7,186 nt of DNA, taken from positions 1 through 7,186 of the forward strand of contig JAFWXB010000293.1 in the NCBI GenBank assembly GCA_017523185.1, given 5' to 3'. Under the pieces are notes generated by a model that was not told where the DNA came from, did no database searches, and was given only the letters and a program-made list of their open reading frames with translations. The stretch's first letter is position 1. Each line of letters opens with the position of its first letter. The translations under genes were made by a program, and so were the position numbers. Shown here in pieces: positions 1 through 5,864 of this stretch. The stretch is from Lachnospiraceae bacterium. GTDB lineage: Bacteria > Bacillota_A > Clostridia > Lachnospirales > Lachnospiraceae.

Positions 1-522
1 AGTAAATACAAGAATACCAACGATTGGTAATGCTAACATCGCGGTATGCATATTTTCTTCTTTAATAGAATGTAAATCATCTTTGAAAGTCGGAACTTTC
101 ATTCCGTTTTCTTTACGGAACTGTGTCGCATATGCACTCTTACCTGACATACAAGCAAAAAATACCATTACTGCACATACGAACATTGTAATAACACCAT
201 ATAACATACAAAGCATGGAGTTATCACCATCTGTATACTCATAAAGACCTGTTATCTCATTGTATACTTCCCCTTGTACTTCTGTACCAAGAGTAACAAA
301 ATCTCCCATAGCATTGATACCGAATGTTGCCATATAAACGAAAAATGCAATTTCAACACCAAGGAAAACAATACCTCGTACAAACTGTTTATTCACTAAA
401 TTGCCTAAACCACAGATAAAAAATGACAATTTTGTCATTGTATCGCCATATTTAAACGCTTGTGCAACAGTAGCATCGGAGGGTTTTTTGTAAACATTCT
501 CTTTTTTGTTAAAGATTCCCAT
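1..522 (-). CDS. malF: MalF-type sugar ABC transporter permease, N-terminal part (runs off the window)
   Basis: This is an integral membrane permease subunit of a carbohydrate ABC importer; it would pair with a second permease and an ATPase to carry sugar from the upstream binding lipoprotein into the cytoplasm. The 174 visible codons start at ATG 522-520, after AGGAGG at 534-529 with 6 bases of spacing. The protein begins MGIFNKKENVYKKPSD, a charged cytoplasmic N-terminus. Hydrophobic segments follow at about residues 49-69 (RGIVFLGVEIAFFVYMATFG) and 103-125 (MLCMLYGVITMFVCAVMVFF), and a third starts near 159. Between the first two is an acidic, Tyr-rich, probably extracellular loop (74-101). 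The conserved permease EAA loop that contacts the ATPase lies beyond the window, so family assignment rests on the MalF-like N-terminus and on the binding-protein gene 172 bases upstream in the same direction. The substrate could be maltose/maltodextrin or another oligosaccharide; the symbol is by family resemblance. Confidence 0.8.
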   Translation of the reverse strand, partial: MGIFNKKENVYKKPSDATVAQAFKYGDTMTKLSFFICGLGNLVNKQFVRGIVFLGVEIAFFVYMATFGINAMGDFVTLGTEVQGEVYNEITGLYEYTDGDNSMLCMLYGVITMFVCAVMVFFACMSGKSAYATQFRKENGMKVPTFKDDLHSIKEENMHTAMLALPIVGILVFT

Positions 523-590
523 GGAAAACCTCCTTCTATGATATTCCTAAAAATATTCATACATTTAAACTATAAATGAATTGCAAGCGT

Positions 591-605
591 CACGCTCCGA
601 GCGTG
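591..605 (-). repeat. GC-rich hairpin in the malE-malF gap
   Basis: CACGCT / AGCGTG form a 6-bp GC-rich stem with a 3-base loop in otherwise AT-rich spacer. The neighbouring ACGCT at 586-590 on the RNA strand could pair with the AGCGT arm instead, so two folds compete. It is the last of three hairpins before the permease ribosome binding site. No T-run follows, so I do not call it a terminator; a role in mRNA stability or processing is inferred. Confidence 0.5.
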
Positions 606-608
606 CCT

Positions 609-648
609 GAATTTGTGATATGCCTACCCTAAAAACATACACAAATTC
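609..648 (-). repeat. Second intercistronic hairpin (9-bp stem, 22-base loop)
   Basis: GAATTTGTG at 648-640 and CACAAATTC at 617-609 (minus-strand reading) are perfect 9-bp complementary arms. The 22-base loop contains TTAGGG (632-627) and AGGCAT (625-620). The first copies an arm of the neighbouring hairpin at 650-681, and the second is complementary to that hairpin's loop. A structured element between the binding-protein and permease genes is therefore likely. Its function is inferred only. Confidence 0.5.
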
Positions 649-649
649 A

Positions 650-681
650 ATGTTAGGGACACCATGAGGCATCCCTAACAT
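650..681 (-). repeat. Perfect 10-bp hairpin 14 bases after the malE stop codon
   Basis: ATGTTAGGGA (681-672 on the minus strand) and TCCCTAACAT (659-650) form a perfect 10-bp stem around a 12-base loop. It lies just 3' of the binding-protein stop codon at 697-695 and in its transcript. No U-tract follows (the next bases are TGAATTTGTG), so it is unlikely to be a full intrinsic terminator. The position resembles the E. coli malE-malF interval, where 3' hairpins stabilise malE mRNA and raise its level relative to malF; the same role here is an inference. Confidence 0.6.
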
Positions 682-694
682 GATTTTCTAAAAT

Positions 695-1975
695 TTATTT
701 AGTAGTCATATCTTTTACGATTTTGTCCATCTGTTCTTGAACATTATCTGCTGTGATATTACCATTTTTAATTTCTGTTGAGATTTTTCCTGCGTTTGCC
801 CAGTATTTGTTACTGAAATCAGCACTTAATGGCTGAACAACACTTGCTTTTAATACTTCTTCGATAACAGCAGAAACCATTTCGTTTTCTTTAACTGCTT
901 GAGATTCTTCTAATGTGTTGTTTACAGGAGCCTGTGCGTTCTTTTCAAAACGTTTTTGTTGGCTTTCTTCATTTCCTAAGTAAGCTGCAAATGCTACTGC
1001 TGCATCCATGTTTTTACATTTTGGATTTACACCAGCTGCTTTTGTAGAGTAGAAACTCTTTAACTGGTAATCTGTTCCATTAATATTGAATGTAGGAAGA
1101 ATTGCAATACCTAAGTCATCACCTAAAGCATCTTTGTATAATTTGTAGTTCCAGTCACCATCAAACCATACACCAAGTCTGTGTTCTGCGATTAATTCAG
1201 ATACGCTGATTTCTCCGTCATATCCAACTTTTGGATTTTTAATAACATCCATTAAGTATTTTGTAACAGCAACACCTGTTTCAGAGTTCCAGTCACAACC
1301 TGCATCAAAGTTTGTACCGTTTTCACCAAATACGCTTAAGCCTGCACCATAGTACCAAGCACCGAGTTTCCAACCACCTGCTGATTCAAAGTAGTAGTTA
1401 TATACACCATCAGCAGTTTCTTTGCTTAAGATGCCTTCCATAGTTTTAACATCTTCTTCTGTCATAACTTGTTTGTCATAGAACATAACGAATGTGTTGT
1501 GCTGATATGGAACACCATATAAAGCTCCATCAATAGAAACAGTTGCTGCTTCTGATTCAGACATAGTAGATTTTACTAATTCTTCTGCTGCACCACCAAG
1601 TCTTGCAATCGCACCAGCTTCTACGAATGCTGGAGTTTGGTCACTTGCGAAACAGAATACGTCAGCTGCTGCTTCAACGTCGTTTAATACTGTGTCTTTT
1701 GCAACGTCTTCACCAACGATTTTGATATCCCATGTGATATTCCATTTGTCTTTGTTTGCTTCAGCAAACGCTGCTGTCTGTTCGTCAATGATTCCTGTTT
1801 CTTTCTGGTTCTGAGCTACCCATACTTTTAATGTAACATCTTTTGGTCCGGAAGCCTGTGAATCTCCACCTGCATTTCCACCTGCGTTTGTGTCGTCACC
1901 ACTGCCGCCACAGCCTGCGAGCATTGTAGCACCCATTGCTGCGATAAGAAGTAATGATACTAATTTCTTTTTCAT
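695..1975 (-). CDS. malE: MalE-like carbohydrate ABC transporter substrate-binding lipoprotein
   Basis: This is the extracellular sugar receptor of an ABC importer, lipid-anchored to the outer face of the membrane. The chosen start (ATG 1975-1973) has AAGGAG at 1990-1985 and opens directly on a signal peptide, MKKKLVSLLLIAAMGATMLAGC; an in-frame ATG 23 codons upstream would spoil this signal and lacks such a site. The lipobox is L19-A20-G21-C22, with Cys22 the predicted lipidated residue. A Gly/Ser/Asp/Asn-rich flexible linker (about 23-43) leads into a family 1 solute-binding domain: VTLKVWVAQ as the first strand, ADVFCFASDQ in place of the MBP DIIFWAHD segment, and GALYGVPYQHNTFVMFYDK matching the MBP stretch around GKLIAYPIAVEAL. 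At 426 aa it has normal length for the family. It is first in the operon with the permease downstream and sits opposite a LacI-type regulator. Maltose/maltodextrin is the best guess for the ligand but is not proven; other oligosaccharides are possible. Confidence 0.88.
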   Translation of the reverse strand: MKKKLVSLLLIAAMGATMLAGCGGSGDDTNAGGNAGGDSQASGPKDVTLKVWVAQNQKETGIIDEQTAAFAEANKDKWNITWDIKIVGEDVAKDTVLNDVEAAADVFCFASDQTPAFVEAGAIARLGGAAEELVKSTMSESEAATVSIDGALYGVPYQHNTFVMFYDKQVMTEEDVKTMEGILSKETADGVYNYYFESAGGWKLGAWYYGAGLSVFGENGTNFDAGCDWNSETGVAVTKYLMDVIKNPKVGYDGEISVSELIAEHRLGVWFDGDWNYKLYKDALGDDLGIAILPTFNINGTDYQLKSFYSTKAAGVNPKCKNMDAAVAFAAYLGNEESQQKRFEKNAQAPVNNTLEESQAVKENEMVSAVIEEVLKASVVQPLSADFSNKYWANAGKISTEIKNGNITADNVQEQMDKIVKDMTTK

Positions 1976-2014
1976 CGTAATCCTCTCCTTTATAGATAAA
2001 AAATTATTTATATA

Positions 2015-2031
2015 AAATGCCCCGTGCATTT
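2015..2031 (-). repeat. Small hairpin in the malE leader
   Basis: AAATGC and GCATTT form a perfect 6-bp stem around a 5-base loop in the predicted malE 5' leader, about 25 bases upstream of the AAGGAG site. It does not cover the ribosome binding site. It may affect leader stability; chance is also plausible for so short a stem. Confidence 0.3.
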
Positions 2032-2049
2032 CATACCAGTTCATGTGCA

Positions 2050-2070
2050 GTTTATAATGTTTTTATAAAC
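2050..2070. promoter_or_regulatory. Inverted repeat GTTTATAA-N5-TTATAAAC, candidate operator or leader stem
   Basis: GTTTATAA (2050-2057), the spacer TGTTT, and TTATAAAC (2063-2070) form a perfect inverted repeat of 21 bp. It is centred about 34 bases downstream of the predicted malE transcription start and touches the TTTTCGAAAA palindrome. It could be a protein-binding site or a weak 8-bp RNA stem in the malE leader. Further single copies of the 8-mer occur in other intergenic stretches of the window. Confidence 0.45.
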
Positions 2071-2071
2071 T

Positions 2072-2081
2072 TTTTCGAAAA
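2072..2081. promoter_or_regulatory. Candidate LacI-family operator TTTTCGAAAA, promoter-proximal
   Basis: This perfect 10-bp palindrome with a central CG step is the symmetry typical of LacI-family operators. It overlaps a second palindrome, CGAAA-AC-TTTCG (2076-2087). It lies at roughly +13 to +22 relative to the predicted malE start, where a bound repressor would block transcription. The same palindrome occurs again at 2218-2229 beside the repressor gene. That the adjacent LacI-type protein binds here is inferred from proximity and symmetry. Confidence 0.5.
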
Positions 2082-2100
2082 CTTTCGCACTTATTATTAC

Positions 2101-2129
2101 ATTTTAATTTTTTTATTCAATTTTGTCAA
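2101..2129 (-). promoter_or_regulatory. Sigma-A promoter of the malE-malF operon
   Basis: On the minus strand, a perfect -35 box TTGACA (2129-2124) is followed after 17 bases by TAAAAT (2106-2101), five of six matches to the -10 consensus. Transcription would start near 2094, giving a leader of about 118 bases before the malE ATG. The best-matching hexamer pair upstream of malE, it sits between the two TTTTCGAAAA palindromes. Confidence 0.65.
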
Positions 2130-2217
2130 CTTTCTTTATATGTATACAAGTATTTTTAGTCATTTTACTCAAAACACATTTTATTTTTTGTGAAATATAC
2201 CCATAAAATTTCACTTT

Positions 2218-2229
2218 ATTTTCGAAAAT
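2218..2229. promoter_or_regulatory. Candidate LacI-family operator ATTTTCGAAAAT, distal copy
   Basis: This perfect 12-bp palindrome contains the same TTTTCGAAAA core as the site at 2072-2081. Its centre is 147 bp away, close to 14 turns of B-DNA, so a tetrameric or otherwise bridging repressor could loop the malE promoter. It lies about 16 bases upstream of the -35 box of the repressor gene, so it could also serve autoregulation. Function is inferred. Confidence 0.45.
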
Positions 2230-2245
2230 TATTTTGCATATTTTA

Positions 2246-2274
2246 TTGATTCTGACACAAATGTTTTCTATAAT
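2246..2274 (+). promoter_or_regulatory. Sigma-A promoter of the lacI-family regulator gene
   Basis: TTGATT (2246-2251, four of six matches) and a perfect TATAAT (2269-2274) are separated by 17 bases. Transcription would start near 2281, leaving a very AT-rich leader of about 155 bases before the regulator ATG. The promoter points away from malE, making the region 1976-2436 a true divergent control region. Confidence 0.6.
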
Positions 2275-2280
2275 AGAAAT

Positions 2281-2436
2281 TAGGGAAAAAAAGGGATTTT
2301 TGTTTATAATTTTGGAAAATTTTTTATATTGTAATTGTTTATTTTTACAACATTTTTTCATCTATTTATAAACAAAACACAAATCGTAAAGATTAACTTT
2401 AAAATAAAACACATAAAAAAAATGAGGGAAAGTAAA
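2281..2436 (+). other. Long AT-rich leader of the regulator gene
   Basis: This untranslated stretch carries A/T-rich inverted repeats: AATTTT-GG-AAAATT at 2308-2321, and TTGTTTAT (2335-2342) against ATAAACAA (2368-2375). It also holds two copies of the GTTTATAA motif (2302-2309 forward, 2366-2373 reversed). I see no recognisable riboswitch or T-box, and no open frame with a credible ribosome binding site. The stems are weak and could be chance in such AT-rich DNA. Confidence 0.35.
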
Positions 2437-3435
2437 ATGGCAACAATTAAAGATATTGCACAAAAATTGGGGATTTCTGTTAGCACCGTTTCAAAAGGCT
2501 TAAATGGTGCCAGCGATATTAGTGATGATTTAAGACAACTTGTTTTAGATACAGCAGTTCAAATGGGATATTCTACAAAACGTTCGAAAAAGGTAGAATA
2601 TCGCAAACTTTGTCTATTTGTCGAAAATATGGAATACGAAACATTAGATTCTTTTGGTTATGATATTATTCTTGGCTTTAAACAAAATGCATTTCGCCAT
2701 AAATGGGATGTTACTGTCATTTCTATTACTCCACAATTCCAACAAGAAGAAAAATATGATACTTATCTTTTAAAACATGGTTATTGTGGTGCATTTTTAT
2801 TAGGACTTGCACTTCAAGACCCATGGATGAAACAACTTCATCATACTACCATGCCAACGGTACTTTTTGACAATTTTATTGATTACAATCCAAATGTCTG
2901 TTATTTAGGCACAGACAGTTATGAAGGAATTCGTATGGCAGTACAACATTTATCGAATCTTGGGCATAAAAAAATCGGTTTTATCAATGGCTCTCCTTAC
3001 TCTCTTGTAACAGACCAAAGACATGAAGCCTTTCGAAAATCTATGGCAGAATTTAACTTGCCTATTAATGAAAAATTATTGGTACATGGCTATTTTGTAT
3101 CAGCAAGTGCAAAATACCATGTTCCGGGTTTTTTAGAAGAAGGTGCTACTGCAATTGTATGTGGCAATGATTTAATCGCACAAGGAGTTATTGAATATTG
3201 TACTTCTCATGGCTATCGTGTTCCGGAAGATGTAAGTGTTATCGGATTTGACAATATTCCAATTGCAGCAACAACTGTACCACCACTTACAACAATTGCA
3301 CAACAACGAAATGAACTTGGAAAATCTGCGTATGTCATTTTAAATTCTTTAATTTTACATATTTCTATTGGGAAAATGCAACTTCGACCAAAGCTGATAG
3401 AACGAGAATCTACAACAAGAGTTTATATGAAATAA
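2437..3435 (+). CDS. LacI-family transcriptional regulator
   Basis: This is a cytoplasmic DNA-binding repressor with a sugar-sensing core, probably controlling the divergent malE-malF importer. The chosen start ATG 2437 gives the canonical MATIKDIAQKLGISVSTVSK helix-turn-helix opening, with GAGGG at 2424-2428 eight bases upstream. Starts further upstream only add AT-rich non-homologous sequence. The helix-turn-helix spans about residues 3-25 and its headpiece ends near GY in QMGYSTK. A periplasmic-binding-protein-like effector domain follows: LGHKKIGFINGS (175-186), DQRHEAFR (193-200), VCGNDLIAQG (241-250), PEDVSVIGFDN (to 273) and PPLTTIAQ. The 332-aa length is normal for the family. The hinge after the headpiece (STKRSKKVEYRKL) is short and lacks the usual PNxxARxL helix. 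No strong terminator follows. The effector is unknown; maltose or a related sugar is an inference from the neighbour. Confidence 0.88.
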   Translation: MATIKDIAQKLGISVSTVSKGLNGASDISDDLRQLVLDTAVQMGYSTKRSKKVEYRKLCLFVENMEYETLDSFGYDIILGFKQNAFRHKWDVTVISITPQFQQEEKYDTYLLKHGYCGAFLLGLALQDPWMKQLHHTTMPTVLFDNFIDYNPNVCYLGTDSYEGIRMAVQHLSNLGHKKIGFINGSPYSLVTDQRHEAFRKSMAEFNLPINEKLLVHGYFVSASAKYHVPGFLEEGATAIVCGNDLIAQGVIEYCTSHGYRVPEDVSVIGFDNIPIAATTVPPLTTIAQQRNELGKSAYVILNSLILHISIGKMQLRPKLIERESTTRVYMK

Positions 3436-3588
3436 TCGTAATAATACTATCTTTTTTTATACAAAATTATTATAAACTACTTCCATTGTATTCAGAAAAA
3501 TACAGTAGTATACTATATACATAATCAATGATATATAAATTATAATTGAGTAAATATTGAAAATTGCACAAAAATATAGTTTATTTGT
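3436..3588 (+). other. AT-rich spacer between the regulator and the first reductase
   Basis: The spacer contains a T7 run at 3452-3458, flanked only by a weak all-A/T inverted repeat (TAATAAT at 3439-3445, ATTATTA at 3466-3472), so any terminator here is poor. TTATAAAC occurs at 3470-3477. Perfect palindromes TAGTATACTA (3506-3515) and AATTATAATT (3538-3547) are possible protein sites but also likely by chance in AT-rich DNA. A weak promoter-like pair TTGTAT (3486-3491), 17 bases, TATACT (3509-3514) is present. The TTTTCGAAAA palindrome of the malE region is absent. Confidence 0.35.
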
Positions 3589-3618
3589 TTGTTACACAAA
3601 GACTTTTCTTGTTATAAT
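3589..3618 (+). promoter_or_regulatory. Extended -10 promoter of the first flavin oxidoreductase gene
   Basis: A perfect TATAAT at 3613-3618 is preceded by TG in the extended -10 position (TGTTATAAT, 3610-3618). The -35 is degenerate: TTGTTA at 3589-3594 with 18 bases spacing, or GTTACA at 3591-3596 with 16. The start would be near 3625, giving a leader of about 87 bases. This argues against the in-frame TTG at 3589 as a translation start, because it lies inside the promoter. Confidence 0.55.
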
Positions 3619-3711
3619 TCAAAATATGTCTTTCTATCATGGACAAATTTATGCAATATTCTAAATTTACTCATTTATAGTATAAAAATAAAGAGAAAGA
3701 AGGTATACGTT

Positions 3712-5736
3712 ATGTCCAAAAATTCACCATTGCTCCAACCAATACAAGTTGGAAATTTAACACTCAAAAACCGTATTATGTTCCCACCACTTACAACAGG
3801 ATATGAAGAACGTGACGGCTCTATTGGTGCAAGAAGTTTAGCTTTTTATGAAAGACTTGCAAAAGGTGGCGTTTCGTATGTAGTGATTGGTGACGTTGCA
3901 CCGGTTCGTACTGCTTCTCCAACTCCAATGTTATTTGATGATAGTCAAATTCCGGTCTATAAAAAACTTGCTGATACCCTTCATACATATAATTGTAAAG
4001 TGGGATTACAGATTTTTCATCCGGAATATGATGTTCCAGGCGTTGGAAGAATGATTGGTGCTTCTATGATGGCAATGAAGGCAGCAGAAGCATTAAAAGC
4101 ACAAGGTGATATGGCAGCATTTGGCGAAAAAATGAAAGAAGTTGAACAACTTCGTAAAGATGCTTACGCAAAACTGCACCATGATATGAAACACTTTGTT
4201 TCGGAAGCCACAGTAGAACAATTAGAAGCTATTAAAACAGCAATCGCACAATCTGCAAGACGTGCAATGGAAGCAGGCATTGATGCGATTGAAGTGCATG
4301 GTGACCGTTTACTTGGTTCTCTCTGCTCTACTATTTTAAATCACCGAACAGATACATATGGTGGAACTTTTGAAAATCGTATTCGCTATGCATTAGAAGT
4401 GGTATCTGCAATCAAAGAAGCAGCTCCATCTCTTATGATTGAATACAAACTCCCAATTATTACAATTAATGAAGATGGTAGTGCAAGAGGAAAAGGTGGA
4501 TTATTTGAAGAAGAAGGCATTGCTTTTGCAAAGAAATTAGAAGAAGCCGGTATTGATATGATTCAGGTAGCACAGGCAAACCATACAGGAAACATGGGTG
4601 ATACCATTCCACCTATGGGTACGGTTCCTTATAATTGGACACTTCCGATTGCAAAGAAAGTAAAAGCAGTTGTTTCTATTCCTATTGCAACCGTTGGACG
4701 TGTAGTTAGTGTAGCAAATGGAGAAGAAATTTTAAATAATGGCGATGCTGATATTATTGCATATGGACGTTCCTTATTATGTGATGCTGATATTGCATTA
4801 AAAGTAGAAAAAGATGAACCGATTCGCGAATGTTTAAATTGTAATAAAGGTTGTGTAGATGCCATTTCCAGTCGTCGTTATATTTCATGTGTCTTAAACG
4901 CTGAAAATGGCGATGAAGCAACGATTTCCATTCAACCGGCAGAAGAAAAGAAACATATTGTAATTGTAGGTGCAGGTATTGCCGGTTTAGAAGCAGCTCG
5001 TGTATCAGCAATTCGTGGACATAAAGTAGATATCTATGAAACAGCAGACCGTATTGGTGGACAAATTCATATTGCAGCAGTCCCACCAAGAAAAGACGAA
5101 ATTCTTCGTTCTGTGGAATACTATGAAGCAATTTTACCAACCATAGATGTAACCATTCATTTGAATACAGAATGTACCAAAGATATTATGAATGAAGCAG
5201 ATGCTGTAATCGTAGCTGTTGGTGCACATGATATCGTACTTCCAATTGAAGGTGCTGATGCTCCTACTGTTGTTTCTTCTTGGGACGTTTTAACAGGAAA
5301 AGCAGAAATAAACGGACATTGTGCAATTATTGGTGGTGGTTTGGTTGGGACAGAAACTACAGAATATGTTGTAGAAAAAGGCTGTACAGCATCTATTATC
5401 GAAATGACTGATAAGATTGCAAATGGCGAATCTTCTACCATTCTTCCAATTATCATGGCTGATTTTGCAAAGAATGATGTAAAACAGTATGTAAATACAA
5501 AAGTAAACCGCATTACAAATGACGGAAAAACAATTCTTGCAACCGATACAAAAGAAAATAAAGAAGTTGTAATTGATTGTGATACAATTATTATGGCAGT
5601 TGGTTCTGTAAAGAATGTATTTGATACAGAAGGTGTAACAACACCAATTTATTATGCAGGTGATTGTTCAGGTGAAAGAACAGCAAGTATTGCAGAAGCA
5701 ATTCGTTCAGGATATAAAGTGGCAAATGAAGTGTAA
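3712..5736 (+). CDS. Old-yellow-enzyme-type NADH:flavin oxidoreductase with 4Fe-4S and FAD domains (enoate/dienoyl reductase family)
   Basis: This cytoplasmic flavoenzyme is predicted to pass electrons from NAD(P)H through FAD and a 4Fe-4S cluster to FMN, reducing an activated C=C bond. The ATG at 3712 follows AGAAGG (3698-3703) by 8 bases and opens on the family start PIQVGNLTLKNRI. The FMN barrel covers about residues 6-370, with TYGGTFENR, TVGRV and YGRSLLCD phosphate-side motifs. The Fe-S cysteines are C374, C377, C381 and C393 (X2, X3, X11, as in dienoyl-CoA reductase). FAD binding is at GAGIAG (420-425), the internal NAD(P) site at GGGLVG (541-546), and the C-terminal FAD motif is YYAGDCSGERTASIAEAIRSG. 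At 674 aa it has normal size. Two oddities stand out. The family HxxH-G-Y active-site segment reads H196-G-D-R199-L-L, losing the second His and the Tyr. A charged helical stretch at about 121-164 adds some 31 residues relative to its neighbour paralog. BaiCD/BaiH-like, enoate or steroid/phenolic reductases are relatives; the substrate is unknown. Confidence 0.85.
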   Translation: MSKNSPLLQPIQVGNLTLKNRIMFPPLTTGYEERDGSIGARSLAFYERLAKGGVSYVVIGDVAPVRTASPTPMLFDDSQIPVYKKLADTLHTYNCKVGLQIFHPEYDVPGVGRMIGASMMAMKAAEALKAQGDMAAFGEKMKEVEQLRKDAYAKLHHDMKHFVSEATVEQLEAIKTAIAQSARRAMEAGIDAIEVHGDRLLGSLCSTILNHRTDTYGGTFENRIRYALEVVSAIKEAAPSLMIEYKLPIITINEDGSARGKGGLFEEEGIAFAKKLEEAGIDMIQVAQANHTGNMGDTIPPMGTVPYNWTLPIAKKVKAVVSIPIATVGRVVSVANGEEILNNGDADIIAYGRSLLCDADIALKVEKDEPIRECLNCNKGCVDAISSRRYISCVLNAENGDEATISIQPAEEKKHIVIVGAGIAGLEAARVSAIRGHKVDIYETADRIGGQIHIAAVPPRKDEILRSVEYYEAILPTIDVTIHLNTECTKDIMNEADAVIVAVGAHDIVLPIEGADAPTVVSSWDVLTGKAEINGHCAIIGGGLVGTETTEYVVEKGCTASIIEMTDKIANGESSTILPIIMADFAKNDVKQYVNTKVNRITNDGKTILATDTKENKEVVIDCDTIIMAVGSVKNVFDTEGVTTPIYYAGDCSGERTASIAEAIRSGYKVANEV

Positions 5737-5789
5737 TTTAGCAGTAGAAACGCATTCACCTTTTCAATCCAAATAAATATACAATAAGT

Positions 5790-5822
5790 AAAAAGACCAT
5801 GCGAATATACCATGGTCTTTTT
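5790..5822 (+). terminator. Intrinsic terminator-like hairpin between the two reductase genes
   Basis: AAAAAGACCATG (5790-5801) and CATGGTCTTTTT (5811-5822) are perfectly complementary over 12 bp around a 9-base loop. The GACCATG core ends in a T5 tract, and the A5 on the left makes it symmetrical and usable in both directions. It starts 53 bases after the first reductase stop codon and ends 42 bases before the next ATG. It may end the first transcript or only reduce read-through into the second gene. Confidence 0.7.
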
Positions 5823-5864
5823 CAGAATGTTCGTTATAAACGTTTTTAGAAAGGAATTGTTATT
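5823..5864 (+). promoter_or_regulatory. Leader and ribosome binding site of the second reductase gene
   Basis: Between the hairpin and the ATG lies CGTTATAAACG (5832-5842), which includes a TATAAA that could act as a -10 box and another copy of the TTATAAAC motif (5834-5841). No -35 match is visible at suitable spacing, and transcription from it would begin almost on the AAGGA site (5851-5855). I therefore regard a promoter here as doubtful and read-through as more likely. Confidence 0.3.

Noticed and set aside
1976..2044. Upstream in-frame start for the binding protein (23 extra residues)
   Set aside because: It would bury the signal peptide and lipobox behind a non-hydrophobic extension. 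The ATG at 1975-1973 has a strong AAGGAG site.
2050..2095. CcpA catabolite-repression (cre) site in the malE control region
   Set aside because: I looked for the TGWAARCGYTWNCW pattern. The CG-containing palindromes here do not fit it, so catabolite control by CcpA is not supported.
2113..2361. 82-codon open frame on the minus strand in the divergent control region
   Set aside because: Its residues are almost all Lys/Ile/Asn/Phe, as expected from raw AT-rich DNA. It covers both promoters and has no recognisable domain or good ribosome binding site.
1976..2436. Riboswitch or T-box in either leader of the divergent region
   Set aside because: No conserved riboswitch core or specifier/antiterminator pattern was visible, and the hairpins present are short or purely A/T.
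3436..3480. Intrinsic terminator after the regulator gene
   Set aside because: There is a T7 run at 3452-3458 but no GC-containing stem before it. The only inverted repeat is all A/T with a 20-base loop.
3589..3711. Upstream TTG start for the first reductase (41 extra residues)
   Set aside because: The TTG lies in the predicted promoter, upstream of the -10 box. The extra residues are non-homologous, and the ATG at 3712 has its own ribosome binding site.
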